Shown here in pieces: positions 1-8,005 of a stretch of 19,081 nucleotides of DNA. Origin of the DNA: Bacteroidaceae bacterium (lineage in GTDB: Bacteria; Bacteroidota; Bacteroidia; Bacteroidales; Bacteroidaceae); assembly GCA_017551845.1 (NCBI GenBank), contig JAFZKR010000065.1, positions 1 to 19,081 of the forward strand, read 5' to 3'. Position 1 is the first letter of the stretch; every line of letters begins with the position of its first letter. The position numbers and the translations under genes were made by a program. Under the pieces are notes generated by a model, which did no database searches, had not been told where the DNA came from, and was given only the letters and a program-made list of their open reading frames with translations.

Positions 1-681
<681 letters not shown>

Positions 682-717
682 TTAGTAATAATAAGTAATA
701 ATTGACTCACTAATTCG

Positions 718-735
718 CAAATATAGCAATATTTG
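718..735 (-). promoter_or_regulatory. Esterase promoter -7 element inside an 18-bp dyad
   Basis: On the minus strand TATATTTG (718-725) matches the Bacteroidetes -7 consensus TAnnTTTG, about 48 bases before the esterase ATG. The same bases form half of an inverted repeat, CAAATAT-AGCA-ATATTTG, 7-bp arms spanning 718-735. A regulator bound there would cover the promoter. The -33 element is not clear. The promoter call is pattern matching only. Confidence 0.45.
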
Positions 736-759
736 GGAACTGCAATTCGAAATGATGAC

Positions 760-796
760 AAAAAAACCGGAAATCACCTTTTAGAGTGAAATCCGG
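760..796 (-). terminator. Intrinsic terminator of clpB
   Basis: Read on the minus strand, 28 bases after the clpB stop codon, an imperfect hairpin (outer stem CCGGA/TCCGG, two mismatches, inner TCAC/GTGA, loop TCTAAAAG) is followed by seven T. This is a typical Rho-independent terminator placed between clpB and the esterase gene. Confidence 0.8.
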
Positions 797-823
797 AATG
801 TCAATGCATTGTCAAGAATAAGC

Positions 824-2971
824 TTAACTGAAGGTGATTTCACTGTTCAGGACTGATGCCGTGACAGGCTTGTTCGGATCAACCTCTCCGGACAATATCA
901 TGGTGGAGAGTCTGTTCAGGAGTAGATTTTGCAGGGCGCGCTTGACGGGACGGGCTCCGAACTCGGGGTCATAGCCGGCAGCAGATATCAGGTTTATGGC
1001 CGAATCATCAATGGTGAGCCTTATACCGTTCCCGGCGAGCATACTGCAAACGCCTTGTGCCTGAAGTTTTACTATCTGTCGAATTTCAGATTCACGCAAA
1101 GGCATGAATACTATTGTTTCGTCTATCCGGTTCAGGAACTCAGGACGGATGGTGAGCTTGAGCATATCAAGCAGATGCTTTCGGGTCTCATCAAGCCATT
1201 CCTGACGCTGGGCATCGGATGTGCCTATCTGTGCTGTTTTTTCACGAATATAATCACTACCCAGATTGCTGGTCATAATTATTATGGTGTTTTTGAAGTT
1301 GACCGTACGTCCCTTGTTGTCGGTCAGACGGCCGTCATCAAGTACCTGCAACAGTATGTTGAATACATCAGGGTGAGCCTTCTCAATCTCATCAAACAGT
1401 ACCACGGAGTAGGGCTTACGGCGTACGGCCTCGGTCAGTTGACCGCCCTCATCATATCCTACGTATCCGGGAGGCGCTCCAATAAGACGTGTCACTGAGA
1501 ACTTCTCCTGATACTCACTCATATCGATACGCGTCATGAGTTTCTCATCATTGAACAGATACTCGGCAAGTGCTTTGGCCAGTTCGGTCTTACCAACGCC
1601 TGTGGTACCCAAGAATATGAAACTGCCTATAGGACGTTTGGGATCCTGCAGTCCGGCACGGCTGCGACGTACAGCATTAGCTACGGCGCTTATAGCCTCT
1701 TCCTGGCCAACCACACGCTTGTGCAGTTCCTCTTCAAGGTGCAACAGTTTCTCACGTTCGCTCTCAAGCATACGGTTTACCGGTATGCCTGTCCAACGTG
1801 AAACCACCTCAGCTATATCATCGGCGGTAACTTCCTCCTTTACAAGGGCGCTGTCACCCTGCTTGGAGTGCAGTTCCTGCTGGATGTTTGCAATATCCTG
1901 TTCCAACTCCTTTAGCTTGCCGTAACGGATCTCAGCCACACGGCCGTAATTGCCGTCACGCTCAGCATTGTCAGCCTCTATCTTAAGTTGTTCAATGTGC
2001 TGCTTGTCCTGTTGGATGCGTGAGACGAGGTTTTTCTCTGATTCCCATTTCTCTCGGATGGATTTCTCCTGTTTTTGCGACTCATCAATCTCAGCATTGA
2101 GCTGTTTGAGCTTAACCGTATCATTTTCACGTTTGATGGCGGCACGCTCTATCTCAAGCTGTTTAAGCCTACGGGTAATCTCATCCAGTTCCTCAGGCAC
2201 TGAATTACGTTCCATACGCAGTTTGGCTGCGGCCTCATCCATAAGGTCAATGGCCTTATCAGGCAGGAAACGGTCTGTAATGTAACGGTTGGAGAGCTCT
2301 ACAGCGGCTATAACGGCCTCATCCATTATACGGACCTTGTGGTGGTTCTCATAGCGTTCCTTAAGTCCACGCAGTATGGAGATTGAGCTTTGAACATCCG
2401 GTTCATCTACCATTACTGTCTGAAAACGGCGTTCAAGTGCTTTATCCTTTTCAAAGTATTTCTGATACTCGCTCAGGGTGGTGGCACCTATGGCACGCAG
2501 GTCACCACGGGCCAAGGCGGGCTTAAGTATGTTTGCGGCATCCATTGCTCCCTCACCGGCTCCGGCTCCCACCAAAGTGTGTATCTCATCGATAAACAGT
2601 ATGAAACTGCCGTCGGATTGTATTACTTCATTTATTACGCCCTTAAGACGTTCCTCAAATTCACCTTTATACTTGGCACCTGCTACAAGTGAGCCCATAT
2701 CAAGTGAATATACGGTCTTGGACTTAAGGTTCTCGGGTACATCACCGCGCACGATACGCTGGGCAAGGCCCTCAATGATTGCGGTCTTACCGGTACCTGG
2801 TTCACCTATAAGTATAGGATTGTTCTTGGTTCGACGGCTCAGTATCTGTAGAACCCGTCTTATTTCATCATCTCTGCCTATAACAGGGTCGAGCTTACCC
2901 TTGCGCGCCCGCTCGTTAAGGTTGATGGCGAACTGCTCAAGGTTCTGCGGTTTGTTCTGATTGTATTCCAT
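824..2971 (-). CDS. clpB: ClpB-type disaggregase lacking the N-terminal domain
   Basis: Hexameric AAA+ unfoldase that with DnaK rescues aggregated proteins in the cytosol. Visible parts: NBD1 with Walker A GEPGTGKT (56-63), pore loop KYKG (100-103) and Walker B FIDE (126-129); a ClpB-type coiled-coil middle domain (about 255-375); NBD2 with GTTGVGKT (455-462), FDE (526-528) and pore GYVG (502-505); and a complete C-terminal small domain. At 715 residues it is about 150 shorter than usual ClpB (about 860). Walker A of NBD1 is at residue 56 instead of near 206, so the mobile Clp_N substrate domain is absent. Two in-frame stops (TAG TAA, 2990-2995) lie six codons before the ATG, so no longer start is possible. 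It resembles the short internal-start isoform of E. coli ClpB, but here it is the only form encoded. The middle domain distinguishes it from ClpA and ClpC. Confidence 0.95.
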   Translation of the reverse strand: MEYNQNKPQNLEQFAINLNERARKGKLDPVIGRDDEIRRVLQILSRRTKNNPILIGEPGTGKTAIIEGLAQRIVRGDVPENLKSKTVYSLDMGSLVAGAKYKGEFEERLKGVINEVIQSDGSFILFIDEIHTLVGAGAGEGAMDAANILKPALARGDLRAIGATTLSEYQKYFEKDKALERRFQTVMVDEPDVQSSISILRGLKERYENHHKVRIMDEAVIAAVELSNRYITDRFLPDKAIDLMDEAAAKLRMERNSVPEELDEITRRLKQLEIERAAIKRENDTVKLKQLNAEIDESQKQEKSIREKWESEKNLVSRIQQDKQHIEQLKIEADNAERDGNYGRVAEIRYGKLKELEQDIANIQQELHSKQGDSALVKEEVTADDIAEVVSRWTGIPVNRMLESEREKLLHLEEELHKRVVGQEEAISAVANAVRRSRAGLQDPKRPIGSFIFLGTTGVGKTELAKALAEYLFNDEKLMTRIDMSEYQEKFSVTRLIGAPPGYVGYDEGGQLTEAVRRKPYSVVLFDEIEKAHPDVFNILLQVLDDGRLTDNKGRTVNFKNTIIIMTSNLGSDYIREKTAQIGTSDAQRQEWLDETRKHLLDMLKLTIRPEFLNRIDETIVFMPLRESEIRQIVKLQAQGVCSMLAGNGIRLTIDDSAINLISAAGYDPEFGARPVKRALQNLLLNRLSTMILSGEVDPNKPVTASVLNSEITFS

Positions 2972-3001
2972 AGCATCCGTTTTATATGTTTACTATGGAA
3001 C

Positions 3002-3048
3002 ATGTTGCAACATACGGACCAGATGTCCGTTTGTGACAAATTGTCACA
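3002..3048. promoter_or_regulatory. Three adjacent palindromes upstream of clpB
   Basis: The 79-bp gap between the TPR gene stop and clpB holds three consecutive inverted repeats: ATGTTGCAACAT (3002-3013, perfect), ACGGAC-CAGAT-GTCCGT (3014-3030), and TGTGACAA-A-TTGTCACA (3032-3048, 8-bp arms). Together they fill 47 bp almost without spacers. The last one recalls a CRP-type site but has a 7-base instead of a 6-base centre. It does not match CIRCE (TTAGCACTC-N9-GAGTGCTAA). A weak minus-strand promoter, TTTG (3037-3040), 22 bases, TATGTTGC (3007-3014), would overlap all three. They are likely operators for clpB or an RNA structure in its leader; the binding protein is unknown. Confidence 0.55.
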
Positions 3049-3050
3049 TT

Positions 3051-4739
3051 TTAGAGCTGTTCCAGCAGCTGTGCGGCCAGTTCATCGCCAAGCTCCTTGG
3101 CGATACTGAGGTGACGGCGGGCATTCACTTTATCCTCTCGTCTCATGTAGCACACTCCGAGCAGACGCTGCACATCCTGTACATCGGGATAGGCGAGGGA
3201 TAGCTCTTCAAGAAGCGGAAGGGCTTGGTCATTCTGACCTACGCGCAACAGCAGGCTGGCATGCTCCAGAACCAGGCTGGAGTCACGTGGGGAGAGTGAA
3301 CGCGCCTTTTCGATATCATTAAGTGCCTGCTCGTACATTTTGGCCTTGATTTCGACCTTGTGGCGGTTCAGGTAAAAGGTGGAGTTCAAGTTGAAAGAAC
3401 CGGCAAGTTGCTCGTAGCTGTTGTAGTCCATAACAGCATCACGGTTAAGACCTGCCTCCTCCTTCAGGATGGCCCGTTCGAGCAGGACCTGAGAGGCTCT
3501 GGGTGGAATGGGGGTGCCGAGTTTCATTATGACGCTGTCTAGCAGTGCAATGCTAAGTTCCAGGCTGTCAGCCATGTTGCGACTCACGTAATATGAGGTG
3601 AGGTAGGTGTCGGCCGATGCCATATCGGAATGGTTTACCTTTACGAAACTGTCGTAGGCCTCCCGGTAGCGTTCCATGCTGTAGAGGATGTTGCCGCGAA
3701 CCTGGTGATAGACGGGCTCCGGCTTGATGGCTATGGCGGCATCAATCTCGTACAGAGCCTTGTCGAATGTCCATACCGAGGGGTGCTGTATGTTTCTTGA
3801 TAGAGTGTTGAGGATGATATTGGCATAGTCGCAATGGAAACGGTCCTTCTCACCGTCGGATGCGGCTATGGCCTTGTCAATCATGGTCAAGCCGTCGGCA
3901 TATTGTGTGGAGTCAACTTCCAGAATGAGGAACGTGCCCATGGCGAACATTCCGTCCGGACTGTCCGGGAACTGTTCCAGAAACTGTTCATGGAGCTGCC
4001 GGCACTCTATCATGGATTTGACTCCGCGTGACATCATGATATATGCCAAAGCCTGGTCCTCCTCGGCAGGCAGAGCAATCTTGATTCTCAGATTCTGGTA
4101 AGCCTCGGTTTCCCTGTCAAGTGCCGCAATTACAATGTCGTTTACGTATGCCGGATCAAGGGCGAATAGCAGCGTGTCACCCTCGTTGCCACGCTGGACG
4201 ATGCCTGTCACACGTCCTTCGGAATCAACTACGGGACATTCGAGCAGAGTGATGTCCCAAGGTGTCTGTAGCGTATAGTAACTGTGACCACCGGAAATGG
4301 CCTTGATCTCCTTGACACCCGTTTCCACAGGGTCGGCTCCGGAGGGGAGAATATAGACCTTGTCATTTTCCACAGTTTTGTTGGCCGACGGTGCAAGAGC
4401 CGTGAACTTTTTGTCTGTCTTGACCCGGAAACGTACCACGTCATATAAGTCATCGGCTCCGATAATTATCTCCACCGGACGGGTGATTCCCTGACCGTCG
4501 ACGGTTACCGCCCTGGCCGCACCGGAAAGGACGCTGAGACCAGTGATTCCGGTTCCATCATTGTCAGTGAAGAACCCGTGGCTACGTGCCGTTTCATGGC
4601 CGTCATCATCGTACGCCACAATCTCGAACATGGCTTTACGGGTAGACTTGAACCATTTGGGTGCCTTGGCATGGACTAATACCGGCATGAGTGCAGATAT
4701 CAGCACTGCAATCAGTGTCCTGTGCAGTTCAGTTCTCAT
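3051..4739 (-). CDS. Exported TPR protein with degenerate trypsin-like domain
   Basis: 562 residues. Signal peptide 1-24 (cleavage after VHA). Residues of about 35-205 align in pattern with trypsin-like (S1/HtrA-type) domains: SHGFFTDNDGTGITGLSVLSGA corresponds in order to the strand before and around the catalytic His, YDVVRF to the Asp strand, and CPVVDSEGRVTGIV to the Ser loop. The His position is S69 and the nucleophile position is about L166 (LLECP instead of GNSGGP); only D100 fits. It is therefore probably a non-catalytic protease fold. Residues of about 225-560 form tetratricopeptide-like helix pairs, for example 342-370, 467-485 and 500-545, suited to protein binding. It is the last gene of the dnaN operon and overlaps rlmB by 11 bases. 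It likely acts in the periplasm; partner and role are unknown. Confidence 0.75.
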   Translation of the reverse strand: MRTELHRTLIAVLISALMPVLVHAKAPKWFKSTRKAMFEIVAYDDDGHETARSHGFFTDNDGTGITGLSVLSGAARAVTVDGQGITRPVEIIIGADDLYDVVRFRVKTDKKFTALAPSANKTVENDKVYILPSGADPVETGVKEIKAISGGHSYYTLQTPWDITLLECPVVDSEGRVTGIVQRGNEGDTLLFALDPAYVNDIVIAALDRETEAYQNLRIKIALPAEEDQALAYIMMSRGVKSMIECRQLHEQFLEQFPDSPDGMFAMGTFLILEVDSTQYADGLTMIDKAIAASDGEKDRFHCDYANIILNTLSRNIQHPSVWTFDKALYEIDAAIAIKPEPVYHQVRGNILYSMERYREAYDSFVKVNHSDMASADTYLTSYYVSRNMADSLELSIALLDSVIMKLGTPIPPRASQVLLERAILKEEAGLNRDAVMDYNSYEQLAGSFNLNSTFYLNRHKVEIKAKMYEQALNDIEKARSLSPRDSSLVLEHASLLLRVGQNDQALPLLEELSLAYPDVQDVQRLLGVCYMRREDKVNARRHLSIAKELGDELAAQLLEQL

Positions 4740-5469
4740 TGTTCCTCTGTTTTACTGTTTCGTAAATCAATATACCGGCTGCCACGGAAACGTTAAGTGA
4801 CTCTATCTGTCCAAGGATGGGAATGCGTACCCACTCGTCGCACAAGGAAAGGTGCTCCTGTGGGATGCCCCTGTCCTCGGCACCCATTATAAGGCAGATG
4901 GGACCGTCTAACGTGGTGCGGGTGTAGTCAAGCTCGGCTTTTTCGGTAGCACCCACTATGCGGATACCGCAGTTCTTGAGGTATCTGATTGTGGATGCAA
5001 TATTGTTCTCGCGACATACAGGCAGGATATGTAGTGCTCCGGCCGATGTTTTGACAGCATCGGCATTGACACTGACGCTATTTCTGGAGGGGATTATGAC
5101 GGCATTCACTCCGGCACACTCGGCGGTGCGTGCTATAGCGCCGAAGTTGCGGACATCGGTCACACCGTCTAAAAGGACGAAGAAAGGTTCCTTGCCCTCC
5201 TCGAACAGGGTGGGGACGAGATTCTCCACATGCTGGTATATGACGGGGGCGATGAAGGCTATCACTCCCTGATGGTTCTTGCGGGTAATGCGGTTCAGTT
5301 TCTCTGCCGGAACGCGCTGTACAGGTATGTTGTATCCCTTGATGGCTGAAAAAAGTTCCTTGGAGAGTTCTCCCTGGAGGTCTTTCCTAACTAGCAAGCG
5401 GTCTATCTCCTTGCCTGCTTCCACGGCCTCAATAACGGCGCGTATGCCGAATATCATTTCGTTTTCCAT
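4729..5469 (-). CDS. rlmB: 23S rRNA 2'-O-ribose methyltransferase (RlmB/TrmH family, SPOUT)
   Basis: SPOUT-class methyltransferase expected to transfer a methyl group from SAM to the 2'-OH of a 23S rRNA guanosine (G2251 in E. coli numbering). The N-terminal RNA-binding substrate domain (about 5-75) is followed by the knotted catalytic domain. Motif 1 is NFGAIAR (108-114), motif 2 GAEDRGI (196-202), and motif 3 IPILGQIESLNVSVA (216-230) with S224 and N226. The length of 246 is normal for the family. It overlaps recN by 16 bases. A second ATG at residue 5 (base 5457) would give a 4-base ATGA overlap and the usual family N-terminus (FGIRAVIEA), so the true start could be there. Assignment to RlmB rather than another TrmH-family rRNA or tRNA methylase rests on the N-terminal domain and length. 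Confidence 0.85.
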   Translation of the reverse strand: MENEMIFGIRAVIEAVEAGKEIDRLLVRKDLQGELSKELFSAIKGYNIPVQRVPAEKLNRITRKNHQGVIAFIAPVIYQHVENLVPTLFEEGKEPFFVLLDGVTDVRNFGAIARTAECAGVNAVIIPSRNSVSVNADAVKTSAGALHILPVCRENNIASTIRYLKNCGIRIVGATEKAELDYTRTTLDGPICLIMGAEDRGIPQEHLSLCDEWVRIPILGQIESLNVSVAAGILIYETVKQRNNEN

Positions 5470-7127
5470 TGTTCTACAAGTGCTTGGGCGTTATCGAGAG
5501 CAGCTTGCGTGAGGTGTGCTCCACTCATCATGGATGCTATCTCACGTATCTTATCTCCATCATTCAGGACGGAGATACGTGTATGGGTGGCATCGATGTC
5601 ATCGGTTTTATATACCTTGTAGTGGACTGCACCCATCGCGGCAATCTGGGGCAGGTGCGTTATGGCTAGTACCTGACGGCCACCGGCGGACATCTGTTTC
5701 ATGAGCATGGCCATCTTCTCGGCCACGGCTCCTGATACACCTGTGTCGATTTCGTCGAATATCACGGTGGGCAGAGTGCGCACTCCGGCAATGAGTGATT
5801 TCACGGAGAGCATGACACGCGCTATCTCTCCACCCGATGCTACAGCCGACAGTTCCTGCATGGCCTGGGACTTGTTAGCTGAGAACATGAAACGCAGATT
5901 GTCGTGCCCTGTGCGGTCATAGCCGTTCGAAGGGGTTATATCTACTCCGAACCTTATGTTAGGGATTCCTAGGGGAACAAGCAGCTCCTCTATGTCCTTG
6001 ACAAGTGTCTTGGATGCTTTCCGGCGGGATTCAGAGAGCATGTCCGCCGTTTTTTCCATCTCTGCACGGGCATGGGCAGTTCTGGATTCGAGCGCCTTGA
6101 CCTCGTCCTCAAAGGAGTCGGCACGGTCCAGGCGGCTGCGTATCTCTCCGGTAAGTTGTATGAGCTGGGCTACGGAGTCCTTGCGGTGTTTCCTTAGAAG
6201 TGAATATATCAGGTCCAGACGGTTGTTCACCTCTTCCTGTCGCTGCGGGTCGAAACTGATTCTCTCCATCGAGTCGCGCAGGGACTCTTCAATATCCTTG
6301 ATTTCAATGAGGCAGCTGTCCAGACGGTCGGCATACTCTCCTGCATCGGGATAATTTCTGCGCACGGAGTTGAGAGCCTGAATGGCCTGCCTTACGGAGC
6401 TGATTGCACCTTCAGCATCGGCATCCAGTATTCCGGAGGCACGGAAAAGTTCATTCTTTATCTCCTCGGCATGTTCCAGTATTTCGGACTCCTGTTCAAG
6501 CCGTTCCTGCTCCCCTTCGGTCAGACGGGCGCTTTCAAGCCCCTCGAGCTGGAATGAGAGATAGTCGCGGTCAGCCATATCGGACTCTTGCATGGCTTTG
6601 AGTGATTTTAGCTCCGCCGAAAGCCGTGACCAGTTATCATAGCATGTTTCGTATGCGGTTCTCAGGCTGCCGTTGCAGCCTATGGTATCAACTGTATCTA
6701 TTTGGAAGGATTCGGTGCCGAGGGCAAGTGACTGGTGTTGGGAGTGTATGTCGATGAGGCGGCTACCGAGTTCCCTGAGTTGAGATAGGTTGACTGGGGT
6801 GTCGTTGATGAACGCCCGGCTCTTACCCGATATGGTAACCTCACGGCGCAGGATAGTATCATCGGGCCAGAATTCCAGACTGTTATTTTTGAAGAATTGT
6901 TCCAGTTCGTATCCAGTTGTGCCGAAATGGCCTTCTACTGTGCATTTATCCTTCCCTTGCATTATCTGTCTGGAGTCTGAGCGGCTACCGAGAAGCAGGT
7001 TCATTGCACCTATTATTATGGACTTGCCGGCACCTGTTTCACCGGTCATTACGGAGAATCCTTCCTTGAACTCTATGTCAAGGCTATCAATCAGAACATA
7101 GTTCCTGATGTTTAGTGATTTGAGCAT
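5454..7127 (-). CDS. recN: DNA repair ATPase RecN
   Basis: SMC-like ATPase that gathers DNA ends in recombinational double-strand-break repair in the cytoplasm. Walker A GETGAGKS (29-36) sits right after the N-terminal FNIRNY-like segment. A long coiled-coil middle (about 150-385) follows. The ABC signature ASGGE (430-434), Walker B VIFDEID (455-461) and the THLPQ switch (490-494) complete the head. The length of 557 is normal (E. coli 553). Its ATG shares a base with the stop of the preceding fused coaBC-DUF4835 gene (TAATG), which suggests translational coupling. No LexA-type box is seen before it, so in this context it appears to be expressed with the operon rather than as a separate SOS unit. 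Confidence 0.95.
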   Translation of the reverse strand: MLKSLNIRNYVLIDSLDIEFKEGFSVMTGETGAGKSIIIGAMNLLLGSRSDSRQIMQGKDKCTVEGHFGTTGYELEQFFKNNSLEFWPDDTILRREVTISGKSRAFINDTPVNLSQLRELGSRLIDIHSQHQSLALGTESFQIDTVDTIGCNGSLRTAYETCYDNWSRLSAELKSLKAMQESDMADRDYLSFQLEGLESARLTEGEQERLEQESEILEHAEEIKNELFRASGILDADAEGAISSVRQAIQALNSVRRNYPDAGEYADRLDSCLIEIKDIEESLRDSMERISFDPQRQEEVNNRLDLIYSLLRKHRKDSVAQLIQLTGEIRSRLDRADSFEDEVKALESRTAHARAEMEKTADMLSESRRKASKTLVKDIEELLVPLGIPNIRFGVDITPSNGYDRTGHDNLRFMFSANKSQAMQELSAVASGGEIARVMLSVKSLIAGVRTLPTVIFDEIDTGVSGAVAEKMAMLMKQMSAGGRQVLAITHLPQIAAMGAVHYKVYKTDDIDATHTRISVLNDGDKIREIASMMSGAHLTQAALDNAQALVEQWKTK

Positions 7128-8005
7128 TATTGTGTCTTTATGGTGTTCCAGTCTGATGTGAATGAAGGATTGATGCGGGTGAGCAGGTCAGCTACTTTCT
7201 CTTTCTCCTTGACCATGCCTTTTGAGTAGATGCTAAGGAGCTCGTTTTTCTTGATTTCGGTAAAGAGGTCAGGCAGGGCCGATGTGCTTTTTGCCTGACG
7301 TGTAGAGGAAAGCAGTTCCAGACTCTCTGTAATGGTGGCACGACCGCGATCTGCATTGGTTGCCATATCGTCGAGGCCCTTGCGGTGATATTTGTATTGA
7401 AGTTCTCGGAAAGGAGCTAAGGTGCCGTTCAGATAATCGTTGATAATTGTGTAGCGGCTCGTATTGGTATCAAAGGAACGCCATCCGATACCGAGCGACT
7501 GGGAACTGGCTGCGAGTGTTTCGGCCTGCCTGAGTATGTCAGTCCCGCCGTAAAGCGACATTGTATCGAAATCAAGGCCTATCACTAAAAGACTGTAGTA
7601 GGCAAGAACGGCCACAAGATTGTTGCCCACATTGCCGGGTGTGTAGTCTAGACGGTCTTGTTCGGTATATGTGAAATCAACACTGGGGTCACGGAAATTG
7701 AATACCGTTGTGTAGTAGGAGGAGTTGAATACAGGACGGTTGCTCTGTACTATCAACTCGCACTCCATGTTACCGGTTGATTGTTCATATTTGTTAACGG
7801 TAAAAGTAAAGACACATTGGATGCGTTCGTTCTCCGCAAAATGGTAATCAGTCCAGGATTGGGTCCTAAGCAACTCCTGAACGGCATTCTGCAACGAGGT
7901 GAATACGCTTCTGTTAGTTCCCTGTATCTTAGAGGTGTTGAAGGAGACCTGTGCATCGAGTTCCTGGGCCATGACAGTGGAAGGCAAGAAGAACATGAGG
8001 AACAT
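7127..8005 (-). other. DUF4835 module with its own signal peptide inside the coaBC frame
   Basis: The C-terminal 279 residues match DUF4835, a Bacteroidetes envelope family of unknown function, normally a separate gene of about 300 codons between coaBC and recN. The family start (QELDAQVSFNTSKIQGTNRSVF) directly follows LSGLFIMFLMFFLPSTVMA, which looks like a Sec signal peptide cleaved after A413. Other family marks are NRPVFNSSYYTTVFNF, NLVAVLAYYSLLVIGLDFD and LYGGTDILRQAE. Candidate in-frame starts for independent translation are M382 (8062), M401 (8005) and M404 (7996). M382 would keep a basic n-region (MSKRRVAAAIVKR). V392 (GTA) stands where MKRLSG would be the natural start. How it is expressed cannot be decided from sequence. 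Confidence 0.75.

Noticed and set aside
929..1498. 189-codon open frame opposite clpB
   Set aside because: It lies fully antisense to conserved ClpB codons, resembles no family, and is one of many such frames opposite real genes in this window.
3032..3048. CIRCE/HrcA or classical CRP operator before clpB
   Set aside because: The arms do not match CIRCE, and the CRP-like halves are separated by seven instead of six bases; no regulator is named.
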